A stretch of DNA of 64,000 nt from CAZHBD01 sp964530555 (GTDB lineage Bacteria; Patescibacteriota; Saccharimonadia; Saccharimonadales; AWTP1-31): positions 1-64,000 of the forward strand of contig CAZHBD010000001.1 of the NCBI GenBank assembly GCA_964530555.1. The letters are read 5' to 3'. A model generated the notes under the pieces. That model was not told where the DNA came from, did not search any database, and was given only the letters and a program-made list of their open reading frames with translations. Position numbers and translations under genes: made by a program. Below, piece after piece: positions 50,301 through 57,642 of the stretch; position 1 is the first letter of the stretch, and each line of letters starts with the position of its first letter.

Positions 50301-51756
50301 ACAGCAGCCTACAGAAAGTGGTATTATAGCCAAACTTAAGGAGTTGATTAATAAGATTCCTGCGCCACTCTTGCGAAGCTTCCCTTACATCGTTGTTGGT
50401 CTCATGGGGCTATCTGCATTGGCGATGTTTATAGAAATGCTGCGACAGGCAGCTCGGCTCAAAGAGCTTAATTTGCTGATACAGAAGCAGGCAAGCGTTG
50501 CCGAAGAGCGCGATACCTTCTGGCACCTGGCTGCCAATTATTTGCGTGCGCCAATCACGTTGCTGATGGGAGGGGTTGACTTGTTGGCCTCACCGAAGGT
50601 GGCGCTGAGCCTCGGTGCTGGTGTGGCTGCTAACGCAACAATACCGTCCCAGTCGGTGAATCCAGAGCTAACCGCAAAAATCACCAAGTTGGTCACTAAC
50701 ATGCAGACCAAAGTATCAGACATCATGGACCAAATTGAACACAGTAAGTCGCTCCAGGAGATTAGCTGGCCCAAGTCACCTAACTCACGACGGCTCATTG
50801 CTAGTTGGCGCTTTTGGTTACCACTAACAATGGCGGCGATCTTGCTAATCTTTACTAATTATGTAACCAAGAACTATCGGCACTTAGAAGTGAGCACGTT
50901 AAGTATTTTGATACAAATATTGCTCTTCGTGTTAGTAGCAACGTTGGTCTATTGGGCTGTGCAGGCGCTTGGCTTAGTTCAAAATAAGCGCAAGCAGGCT
51001 GAAGAGAAACTATCAAGGCAAGAAGCCGCCCTTGATAAGGCTCGCATCGCGCTTATTGGTAAGACGGCAGAAGTACTCGATGATGACGTCAGCAAACTCG
51101 AAAAAATGCTAGGTCAATTACCAGCTAATGAGCAGTCTGTACCAATTCTGCATGAAGGTGCTCGTCGGTTGCGACAGATGGTAGACAGCTTCCAGCTGCT
51201 AATACTGGCGCAGAATAAAAAACTTCAAAAAGTATCGTCTTATCAAGCAACTGTTGGTCTTAAGGACGTTCTGACAGAATGCTTAGATGAGTTGGCGGCT
51301 GAGATCGAAGCAAAACAGCTCAAAGTTCTTATGCCTGAACTTGGTCGTGAAGTTGTTCGTGGTAGTGAAAAATTGGCACGTCAGGTAATAGGTAGCGTAC
51401 TTGCTAACGCTGTTGATTTTAGCCCCAAGAAGGGCAAGTTAGAAATAGATTTTGTCGCCCTACATGACAAAACCAGGCTGACAATTACCGATCATGGGCC
51501 TGGTGTCAGCAAGGAACAACAGGCGCACATGTTCCAGCTGTTTACCAAAGCTGACGGCCAGGATGCCCTGCAGTTAGATCACGGTGGTCTAGGGGTGGAC
51601 CTGTATCTCGACCGAGAGATTATGGACTACTTGGGCGGGACTATCTCGATCGATACCGGAGACCATGGTACTTCTGTAACAATCACGTGGCCTGAGCCCA
51701 ATGCCCACCATAGTGACGTGGTTAGTCCTGCTTCAGCGGAAGCCTATCTTGTTTAA
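47398..51756 (+). CDS. Giant histidine-kinase-like receptor with beta-helix/FN3 ectodomain
   Basis: 1452 residues starting with GTG. Residues 1-28 are a signal peptide. An ectodomain of about 950 residues has two related GLUG-like beta-helix blocks (each opening with NCEDLQNVNLNL or NCQDLQAINEDL and containing GFIPIG/GFMPIG), with a fibronectin type III domain between them (TLNWSAPATYNGSITHYFV). Helices lie at about 993-1015, 1138-1157 and 1166-1190. The kinase part has LAANYLRAPITLL, where N1047 stands at the usual H-box histidine, and a full HATPase domain: N box ANAVDFS (about 1336), DHGPGV, GGLGVDLYL. Its neighbour is a receiver-only regulator. Phosphotransfer by the usual histidine is doubtful. 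Confidence 0.82.
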   Translation: MKKRIIGFSLFLVTFVVVVLAHPLSAKAYPPNGFPGEPFGGSGMDGYGIPTNPLLVANCEDLQNVNLNLDRYYVLQQNIDCTDSATWNGGKGFIPIGLNADGSVEGAFIGHLDGRGHTISNLYIDQSSLNVADGDRNVGLFASAIGADIMNVYLNNAHIIGSSSGGRTGGLAGQISGSRIDRVHFDGDVEGGDCSTVQSLGGITGRYIVDGPDDGAYNAIKYSSTKGSITVTGINCGSYEVFAGGIVGSETDGDLHLLNNYSQMDITLDGNATEDCVNNCRSVGGIIGFVGQHVEIFRNYATGILAISGDTSQYLSYQVAGLSGANSTEPLISQSFAATAFSFSDCGISCGALPREVAGIAIANIDESEALLSNRYDVGVAGQGDGLPCISGGLATCEGQNTSGVPNASLFQNNNSDWPMPDWDFDNVWELTAQYPELTQDDNANPTPPATFDGSTYSETEITLNWSAPATYNGSITHYFVTYKHQGAADFDGGFVLEGVTTGMNVTNLEAGVTYEFYLSAEQSDGYWSDMSPISVRTGTEGFIGISNCQDLQAINEDLNGNYELLQNLDCADTSSWNSGAGFMPIGSCDQTDQFQFTGIFAGNNFTVSNLYIDVSGSDCSLAAPIAAAQGALIQDVTFDNSTLISDKGAAGLIASDRCSDIHNVQLTNVLISGTAELIGGLVGAEKLSRDCVQSLISVSGLLESTDFEDFQQIMGGLYGTISSSSSNHAIAVENAYTNVQLDASDSTMNNGVYGGIAGMIFTSNQDAVSFQDVYASGSLVRTNLETVQGSLAGGLIALFVTNSGGENSLTDSFAYFDSSQTTNVTGGQVIDGGGLGYITAPGPSLVVDNTYFDADVAGTSDCTFLDASVCTAISGDSEYFFNNSTNAPLDQWDFSDVWMTTETLPVFSEEATSTPTLIPESRLQHNNGTINPLIPARAFSPNSAVSPDSGKITSLPAAGSNFGPTQGQQPTESGIIAKLKELINKIPAPLLRSFPYIVVGLMGLSALAMFIEMLRQAARLKELNLLIQKQASVAEERDTFWHLAANYLRAPITLLMGGVDLLASPKVALSLGAGVAANATIPSQSVNPELTAKITKLVTNMQTKVSDIMDQIEHSKSLQEISWPKSPNSRRLIASWRFWLPLTMAAILLIFTNYVTKNYRHLEVSTLSILIQILLFVLVATLVYWAVQALGLVQNKRKQAEEKLSRQEAALDKARIALIGKTAEVLDDDVSKLEKMLGQLPANEQSVPILHEGARRLRQMVDSFQLLILAQNKKLQKVSSYQATVGLKDVLTECLDELAAEIEAKQLKVLMPELGREVVRGSEKLARQVIGSVLANAVDFSPKKGKLEIDFVALHDKTRLTITDHGPGVSKEQQAHMFQLFTKADGQDALQLDHGGLGVDLYLDREIMDYLGGTISIDTGDHGTSVTITWPEPNAHHSDVVSPASAEAYLV

Positions 51757-51812
51757 TTTTTCATAACTTACATCTGAGGCCATGGTCTGATACCATAAAA
51801 GTAGGAAAATTT

Positions 51813-52880
51813 ATGCTACAACTACTGTTTATTTTGGTGCTAGCTGCGTTGACACTGTTAGCTATTAGCTTACAAAAGACCTACCAGAGCTTACCAGTCA
51901 AGGAGCTAAAACGTCGGGCCGCCAAAGGTGACGAGTTAGCAAAGTTGCTCCACAGGGCTGTAGCTTATGGGATTAGTCTTCAGGTGTTGCTGTGGCTAAT
52001 AATCGGTTTGAGCGCAGCCGGTTTCTCGGCTGTGTTGTCTCATACTGTTCCCAGCTGGTTAGCTTTTATCGGAATGCTAGCACTGCTGTGGGTGGGGTTT
52101 GCTTGGCTGCCCAGCACACGCGTTACGAACACGGGGCAGTGGTTGGCCAAAACGCTTACTCCGGCGATTGAGTGGTTGCTTACGCACCTTCACCCTTTGC
52201 TGGTGCGAGTCGGCCAATTCTTAAGAACAAATGGCCGGGTTACCGTACATACTGGTTTGTATCAAAAAGAAGATCTCATCGAACTACTTGATCGGCAAAA
52301 CGGCCAATTGGATAATCGGATTACTATCAACGAGCTGAACTTCGCTCGCCACGCCCTGCTATTCGAAGAAAAGGTAGTTCGCGACATCATGACACCACGA
52401 CGGGTAGTAAAGATGGTGAAAGTGGGTGAATCGGTTGGTCCTGTCCTAATGGACGAGCTGCACAAGAGTGGTTTCTCGCGCTTTCCGGTATTCGACGGTA
52501 AGCAAGATAATATTGTAGGCACATTGTACTTACGCACGTTGGTCGAGAAAAAGGCTACTGGCAAGGTGAAAGACCTCATGAGTAAAAAGGTTTATTACGT
52601 CAACGAAGAACAACATTTGGGACATGTCCTCAACGCCTTTTTACGTACCAAGCACCATTTGTTTATTGTGGTTAATGAGTTCGAAGAGATCAGCGGAGTT
52701 ATTACGATCGAAGATGTCATTGAGCAGTTGATTGGTCGTAAGATTGTCGATGAATTTGATAAGTATGATGATCTTCGTGAAGTCGCAGCATTGGCTGCCA
52801 AGAAAGACAAACAGTCGCACGAACATCCAGCCTATGAAGAGCCACAATCACCGACCTCTGAAAAACCAACTAAAAAGTGA
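51813..52880 (+). CDS. CNNM/CorC-type transporter with CBS domain pair
   Basis: A 355-residue protein. Three or four hydrophobic segments (about 1-115) resemble a reduced DUF21 domain. A CBS pair follows: EEKVVRDIMTPRRVV to RFPVFDGKQDNIVGTLYLRT, and VNEFEEISGVITIEDVIEQL. This is the layout of CorB/CorC/CNNM proteins that export Mg2+ or Co2+. The C-terminal corC_HlyC domain is missing and replaced by a polar tail. AGGAAA lies 5 bases before the ATG. Confidence 0.82.
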   Translation: MLQLLFILVLAALTLLAISLQKTYQSLPVKELKRRAAKGDELAKLLHRAVAYGISLQVLLWLIIGLSAAGFSAVLSHTVPSWLAFIGMLALLWVGFAWLPSTRVTNTGQWLAKTLTPAIEWLLTHLHPLLVRVGQFLRTNGRVTVHTGLYQKEDLIELLDRQNGQLDNRITINELNFARHALLFEEKVVRDIMTPRRVVKMVKVGESVGPVLMDELHKSGFSRFPVFDGKQDNIVGTLYLRTLVEKKATGKVKDLMSKKVYYVNEEQHLGHVLNAFLRTKHHLFIVVNEFEEISGVITIEDVIEQLIGRKIVDEFDKYDDLREVAALAAKKDKQSHEHPAYEEPQSPTSEKPTKK

Positions 52881-52886
52881 TATAAT
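52881..52886 (+). promoter_or_regulatory. TATAAT promoter for the leader ORF and aspS
   Basis: A perfect TATAAT directly after the stop of the CBS-domain gene. It lies 7 bases before an ATG at 52894 that opens a 25-codon frame, and about 130 bases before aspS. Confidence 0.6.
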
Positions 52887-52893
52887 CAGCGTC

Positions 52894-52971
52894 ATGATTG
52901 ATTGGTTGGATAATCGCAATAGAAATGCACGGGTCGGCGCAAGCTCGAACCTGGTGCGTGCCCGCGCGTAG
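52894..52971 (+). CDS. 25-residue leader ORF upstream of aspS (tentative)
   Basis: ATG at 52894, stop TAG at 52969-52971. It stands 7 bases after a TATAAT and would be translated as a leaderless ORF. The peptide begins MIDWLDNRNRNARVG, then ASSNLVRARA. It contains two Asp codons and three Asn codons in the first ten residues, notable because aspS follows. Its second half overlaps the strong hairpin described separately. It could be a regulatory leader peptide or chance. Confidence 0.35.
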   Translation: MIDWLDNRNRNARVGASSNLVRARA

Positions 52972-52980
52972 CCGACCCTC
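52931..52980 (+). promoter_or_regulatory. GC-rich long-arm hairpin in the aspS leader
   Basis: GGGTCGGC (about 52931-52938) pairs perfectly with GCCGACCC (about 52972-52979), 8 base pairs, enclosing about 33 GC-rich bases. There is no T-run after it, so it is not a plain terminator. It lies in the aspS leader and overlaps the end of the 25-codon ORF, as an attenuation or mRNA-stability element might. Confidence 0.5.
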
Positions 52981-53016
52981 CTCAAAGCCAGTTACATCAG
53001 TTAAACTAGGAAACAT

Positions 53017-54327
53017 ATGAGAACATTAGCAAAAGACGTGGCCAAGCATATTGATAAAGAGGTCACGGTACAAGGGTGGTTACACAAAAAGCGCTTACTC
53101 GGTGGCCTTAACTTCATTAACATTCGTGACCGAAGTGGATTGGTACAAGTGTTGGTGGAGAAGGGCGAAGAAGTCGAGAAACTGCGCGGCATGCAGATTG
53201 GTACGGTCCTGGAAGTTACCGGCACTGGTTATAAAGATGAGCGAGCACCTGGGGGCGCTGAGATTCATGATCCAGAGCTTAAGATTTTGGTTCCAGTAAC
53301 CGATGAACCACCTATCGAAATCGACAAACCGTTGAGCCATAAAAGCGAGCATTTGGACACCCTACTAGATAACCGTGTCTTAGGCCTCAGGAACTTGCAA
53401 GAAAAAGCTGTTTTCGAAATTCAGGCTACAGTGTGCCGGGCGATTCGAGAATATTGTTACCAGCATGAATTTACTGAAATTCACACCCCAAAGTTGCTGG
53501 CAGAGCCTACCGAAGGTGGCGCCGAAGTCTTCCAGATGGATTACTTTGGCAAAGTAGCTACCCTAGCGCAAAGCCCTCAGTTTTATAAGCAGATGATGGT
53601 TGGCGTGTTTGAGCGAGTGTTCGAGATCGCACCGGTATATCGTGCAGAGCCTAGTGCGACAACACGGCATATGACCGAATACACATCGATCGACGGGGAA
53701 ATGGGCTTCATAACACTGCAAGACCTTCAGGATTTTCTGTCAGGACTGCTCAACTTTGTAAGTGATGAAGTCTGGGCTAAGCACGAGACGGAGTTGAAGC
53801 GATGGAACGCTACTAAACCAACATTGCCCAAAGAAATTCCGGTTATCAGCATGGCTGAAATTCACGAGAAATATAGCAAAGCTACCGGCGAGAACTCCGT
53901 TGGCGAGAAAGATCTGCGCCCTGACGAAGAGCGTTGGATATGTGAATACGCCAAGAAGAATCTGGACTCGGAAGCGGTGTTCGTAAGTGAATGGCCAGCG
54001 AGCGAAATGAAGTTTTACCATAAGGCTAACCAACAAAATAGCGAGATTGCAGACCGGATTGATCTATTATTCCGTGGCGTAGAAATCACTACTGGCAGTA
54101 TGCGCGAGAATGAGCATGAGGTAGTGGTGCGTCAGCTCAAAGAACTAGCCAAAGGTGACCCGGAAGACCCAGGCTTTGCACCGCTGCTGACTGCAATGAA
54201 ATATGGTATGCCGCCACATGGTGGCTTTGGAATGGGTCTTGAGCGCGTTGTCCAGAAGCTGATTGGCTTCAACAACATTAAAGAGGCCACGCTGTTCCCA
54301 CGCGATATTAACCGCCTCGCTCCCTAG
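53017..54327 (+). CDS. aspS: Aspartyl-tRNA synthetase, archaeal-type
   Basis: A 436-residue class II synthetase, much shorter than the roughly 590-residue bacterial AspRS with its GAD domain. The N-terminal OB domain (VQGWLHKKRLLGGLNFINIR) binds the anticodon. EGGAEVFQMDYFGKVATLAQ, RAEPSATTRHMTEY and GGFGMGLERVVQ, ending EATLFPRDINRLAP, are the archaeal/eukaryal pattern. Such enzymes are often non-discriminating and charge both tRNA-Asp and tRNA-Asn, relying on the Gat amidotransferase. Start is ATG at 53017; AGGAAA precedes. Confidence 0.92.
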   Translation: MRTLAKDVAKHIDKEVTVQGWLHKKRLLGGLNFINIRDRSGLVQVLVEKGEEVEKLRGMQIGTVLEVTGTGYKDERAPGGAEIHDPELKILVPVTDEPPIEIDKPLSHKSEHLDTLLDNRVLGLRNLQEKAVFEIQATVCRAIREYCYQHEFTEIHTPKLLAEPTEGGAEVFQMDYFGKVATLAQSPQFYKQMMVGVFERVFEIAPVYRAEPSATTRHMTEYTSIDGEMGFITLQDLQDFLSGLLNFVSDEVWAKHETELKRWNATKPTLPKEIPVISMAEIHEKYSKATGENSVGEKDLRPDEERWICEYAKKNLDSEAVFVSEWPASEMKFYHKANQQNSEIADRIDLLFRGVEITTGSMRENEHEVVVRQLKELAKGDPEDPGFAPLLTAMKYGMPPHGGFGMGLERVVQKLIGFNNIKEATLFPRDINRLAP

Positions 54328-54352
54328 CCCTTGTTTCTCTTAATGGTCGAGG

Positions 54353-55219
54353 CTAGTCTTGACCAGGTTGTGGCCCAGTATGGCGTACCATGCTGGCAAC
54401 TTTACTCCCGAAAAACTTAAGATGCGGGTGTTGCTCATGAATTTGTTCACAGAATTTAACGATATCTTCCACACGACCAGGTTTTGCCGCTCGTGTTAGG
54501 CCTAGCGCGCCCAACTCTTCAATAAGCAGTGTGCTGACAGTAATATCTCCCTCACCGCGTACCATTTGGTCCAGCTGAAGTGCTTTTCGAACCGCTAGAC
54601 CAAGAAAGAAGGTATGAGCATCTTCCGGACCTGCTGGACGTGGGTGATCGCCAAGTTCGGTGGTAAAGTCCACTCCATTGCTTCGAAATAGGGCGGTTAA
54701 ATATGCAGCACGTGCCGGCAAGTTGGTTCGATTACGCAAATATTGTTTCTGAGCGGCTTCTTCGTCAGTGTTGCCGAGTGCAATGGTTTGCTTGATGCGC
54801 GCTTCGGTTATTCGTACTATTCGTGATTTAGCGTCGGTTACGGCTGCATCGGTAACATGCAGAGGTAGGCGTCCGTCTAAGGGCATGACTGCTTCGCTGA
54901 GCGTGAAGTCAACACTAGCGAATACGTCCTCAATACTTGCATACCTGCGTGGTTGGTTATATTCAGCATCATCTGGTGATAGTTGCTGCGACAGTTGAGT
55001 CAAAAGCTCCTCAGGGGCAGAGCTACCATAAGCACAAATATCTATGTCGCGTACTGGCATCTGCAGCCCATGAGTTGCTTCTAAGAGTGCTGATCGTGCA
55101 GCTCCTCCATATATTACAATTCCGGGCTGCAGTGCGCCGACCAGTGCGACATCAAGTACAGCACTAACGCTGGCGGATGTTCGTGGGAATGTCTCAACAG
55201 TAAATTCTCTCAAAATCAT
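54353..55219 (-). CDS. Nucleotidyltransferase-fold protein of unknown function
   Basis: 288 residues from the ATG at 55219 (GTG 55234 is also possible). IVIYGGAARSALLEATHG followed by PVRDIDICAYG resembles the G-G-x2-R and D-x-D motifs of the polymerase-beta/CCA-adding head, but there is no CCA-type RNA-binding domain behind it. The C-terminal half is helical (HTFFLGLAVRKALQLDQMV). TATGGT lies 6 bases before the ATG. Activity and substrate are unknown. Confidence 0.55.
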   Translation of the reverse strand: MILREFTVETFPRTSASVSAVLDVALVGALQPGIVIYGGAARSALLEATHGLQMPVRDIDICAYGSSAPEELLTQLSQQLSPDDAEYNQPRRYASIEDVFASVDFTLSEAVMPLDGRLPLHVTDAAVTDAKSRIVRITEARIKQTIALGNTDEEAAQKQYLRNRTNLPARAAYLTALFRSNGVDFTTELGDHPRPAGPEDAHTFFLGLAVRKALQLDQMVRGEGDITVSTLLIEELGALGLTRAAKPGRVEDIVKFCEQIHEQHPHLKFFGSKVASMVRHTGPQPGQD

Positions 55220-55281
55220 TTTGCTACCATACACTGATTTTCAAATTGTTACAACTTAACGTACGTTACACAAGACTCGTT

Positions 55282-55310
55282 TTGCAGGAGTATGCTAGCT
55301 CCTGTACCAT
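55282..55310 (+). promoter_or_regulatory. Promoter with embedded palindrome at the APC permease gene
   Basis: TTGCAG at 55282-55287, 17-base spacer, TACCAT at 55305-55310; the ATG at 55318 follows after 7 bases. CAGGAG (55285-55290) and CTCCTG (55299-55304) form a perfect inverted repeat filling the spacer exactly, which is a likely repressor operator. Confidence 0.55.
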
Positions 55311-55317
55311 AAGAGCA

Positions 55318-56517
55318 ATGGGCAAAAAACTAAAACGCAGCTTGTCGCTCCCGGTTGTTGCCTTGTATGGGCTTGGTAATATTCTTGGCGCAGGGATTTA
55401 TGTGCTTGTCGGCAAGGTGGCTGGGCAGGCAGGCTACGGCATAACTTTGTCGTTTTTGGTAGCGATGTTTGTAGCGGGATTGACTGCTTTTTCGTACATG
55501 GAGCTGGCTGGTAGGTTTCCTGTCAGCGCGAGTGTTTCGGTATACCTGCACAAGGCATTCGGCAAGCGATGGCTCTCGGTACTGATTGGACTTGCTATGG
55601 TTGCCGGAGGTATTGCCTCAGCGGCTGCACTGGCACACGGTTTTGCAGGCTACTTAAATTCCTTTGTTACGGTACCGATTTGGGTAGCAAGCACCGGCTT
55701 GCTTGTGGCAATCGGGCTACTAGCGATTAAGGGGATAGGTGAGTCGGCCAAGGTTGCCGGGCTGTTCACGCTCTTAGAAGTTACAGGGCTCCTGTTGATT
55801 ATTATCGCTGGACGAAGTGAAGTGGCTAGCATAACGCTTGGCGATGTGATGAGGGTAGACCCAGTATTTGGGCTAGGCGGAGTCGTGGCTGGAGCTTTTC
55901 TGGCATTCTATGCGTTCATCGGGTTCGAAGACATGGTGAATGTTGCCGAGGAGGCAAAGAACCCACGTAAAACTATGCCGCTCGCAATCCTCTTCTCGTT
56001 AGTTGCCTCAACGATTCTTTACTTGTTGGTAGTCTTGGTGGCAATTAAGGTTGTGCCACCCAGCCAACTTGCCGAAAGCAATGCACCCCTCAGCTTAGTG
56101 TACGAACGAAGCGGCGCAAGTCATGCGACGCTTATGTCTATTATTGGGATGACTGCCGCAGTAAACGGTGTGGTCGTACAGGTGATAATGGGCTCTCGAA
56201 TTTTATACGGTTTGGCCAAGCAAGGCTGGCTCAAGGCTGATCTCGCAGAAGTTAGCGGCAAGACAAAAACACCTATTACTGCCACTGTGTTGGTGGTGGG
56301 TCTGATGATCGCTGCTACGATTGTCTTGCCTCTTGTTTCTCTAGCCAAAACAACGAGCCTGTTGATTCTCAGTATTTTTACTCTGGTTAATGCGGCTTTG
56401 TATAAGATTAAGCGACATCACAAAAAGCACGATGGCTACATTAGCGTACCGCTCGCAATACCGGCGCTAGGAGCAATTTCTTCGACTAGCCTCATCATCT
56501 ACCAGATCGTACACTAA
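55318..56517 (+). CDS. APC-family amino acid permease
   Basis: 399 residues from the ATG at 55318; the open frame from 55246 is upstream of the promoter. It has about 12 helices with the APC start LYGLGNILGAGIYVLVGKVA, the discontinuous helix 1 motif, and GFEDMVNVAEEAKNPRKTMP in the helix 6-7 region. It would import or exchange amino acids or polyamines, as expected for a host-dependent cell with few biosynthetic pathways. The substrate cannot be read. Confidence 0.88.
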   Translation: MGKKLKRSLSLPVVALYGLGNILGAGIYVLVGKVAGQAGYGITLSFLVAMFVAGLTAFSYMELAGRFPVSASVSVYLHKAFGKRWLSVLIGLAMVAGGIASAAALAHGFAGYLNSFVTVPIWVASTGLLVAIGLLAIKGIGESAKVAGLFTLLEVTGLLLIIIAGRSEVASITLGDVMRVDPVFGLGGVVAGAFLAFYAFIGFEDMVNVAEEAKNPRKTMPLAILFSLVASTILYLLVVLVAIKVVPPSQLAESNAPLSLVYERSGASHATLMSIIGMTAAVNGVVVQVIMGSRILYGLAKQGWLKADLAEVSGKTKTPITATVLVVGLMIAATIVLPLVSLAKTTSLLILSIFTLVNAALYKIKRHHKKHDGYISVPLAIPALGAISSTSLIIYQIVH

Positions 56518-56531
56518 CAGGGCTTATTCAT

Positions 56532-56954
56532 TTAGCGGAGGTGTCCGACAAAAACTTCTACAAAACCATACAGTTTTTTACCGAGGGTTTGCGACGAACA
56601 ATCTACAGCTGGCCGCAGCTTGAAGACGTCACGGTCAAAGCAATCGATAAGACTCACGGTACCGATGGCATACTGCTCTTGACGTTTCGACTGAGATGAT
56701 CGCTCAAATTCAGCCCAATCTGGCACCGGCGGCATGTCAACAAGGACTCTAGGTACCACAACTAGTCCATGGTTTTCGTAGTCAACGTAGCGGTTATCGT
56801 GTGGGAAGACAGCATGAGCGGTCAGTCGAGAAAAGGCAGTCTGAGCGTGTCGTATGGTCTGCTGTGCGTGAAACTCGCCAAATTCCATGAAATGTTCGCG
56901 ACCGAGGTAGTCGGGTGGCAGGTCCCACGGCAAAGGTTTAAAGCCGCGTTTCAT
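56532..56954 (-). CDS. Protein of unknown function (pair member 2)
   Basis: A 140-residue soluble protein. It starts in the stop of the upstream gene (ATGA). Visible stretches are PWDLPPDYLGREHFMEFGEF and a C-terminal VSLIDCFDRDVFKLRPAVDC. No family is recognised. It may form one function with its larger partner. Confidence 0.55.
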   Translation of the reverse strand: MKRGFKPLPWDLPPDYLGREHFMEFGEFHAQQTIRHAQTAFSRLTAHAVFPHDNRYVDYENHGLVVVPRVLVDMPPVPDWAEFERSSQSKRQEQYAIGTVSLIDCFDRDVFKLRPAVDCSSQTLGKKLYGFVEVFVGHLR

Positions 56955-57583
56955 TTGTACCAGGCCTCCGAAAATCGTGGCCCATCCACTTCCCGGACGG
57001 CATGGGGATAGGCATGGATAAAAATCGCCAAGTCGCCTATACGCTCATAAGTCTTGAGGTGATGAATATTGGGGTCCTTTTCAGAATAGCCCCGCAGTTC
57101 AGTTGTAATAGCGAATGATGGCAGGCTAAAATCAAAGTCACGACGAAACTTTTCGTCTGTAGTCCATCCGACAGATGGTGCATCTTTCGAGAGCTCATGT
57201 GAGCCTTGGTACTGAATCAGCTCAGCCTTGCCGTAAAAGGTGTGGTGGAGGGTAACTGGTGAATCGCCAGCGCGCACATTCGTGTAATCCCAGTGAACGG
57301 GTCTGTCGCTGACAAAGCTCTGGGGGATTACATGCTCTTCGCCCCATTGAGCCTCGACAACCCTGACAATTTCCTGAGCAGTGATGTTTCTAACAACGTG
57401 TACGCCAAAGGGTTCGCCGGCGTGCAAAGCTCGGCTGGCTTCGATGATGCAATCGCTTATCTGATCACAGTCTATTTCGATGGCCGGCTGAGTTGGAATA
57501 ACCACCTTGCCATCAATTAGGGCATCTGGAGATGCTAGTGTTTCGGGCATGCGGTAAGCGGGTAATGTTGAACGATTAGACAT
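56951..57583 (-). CDS. Protein of unknown function (pair member 1)
   Basis: A 210-residue soluble protein. FGVHVVRNITAQEIVRVVEA then HWDYTNVRAGDSPVTLHHTF and HHLKTYERIGDLAIFIHAYP are rich in histidines and aromatic residues. The order H-W-D ... H-H-T-F ... H-A-Y-P could be a cupin or 2-oxoglutarate oxygenase-like metal site, but this is only a visual impression. It overlaps the smaller gene downstream by 4 bases. Confidence 0.5.
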   Translation of the reverse strand: MSNRSTLPAYRMPETLASPDALIDGKVVIPTQPAIEIDCDQISDCIIEASRALHAGEPFGVHVVRNITAQEIVRVVEAQWGEEHVIPQSFVSDRPVHWDYTNVRAGDSPVTLHHTFYGKAELIQYQGSHELSKDAPSVGWTTDEKFRRDFDFSLPSFAITTELRGYSEKDPNIHHLKTYERIGDLAIFIHAYPHAVREVDGPRFSEAWYK

Positions 57584-57642
57584 AAAGATTCAATATTTTA
57601 CAATAAAAAATATAATAAGTAAATATAAGCGTTACAGTATGC

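Noticed and set aside
52931..52980. tRNA-like sequence (TCGAACC, acceptor-like stem) before aspS
   Set aside because: The span between the paired arms is about 46-50 bases, too short for a tRNA, and no anticodon arm or D arm can be drawn on either strand.
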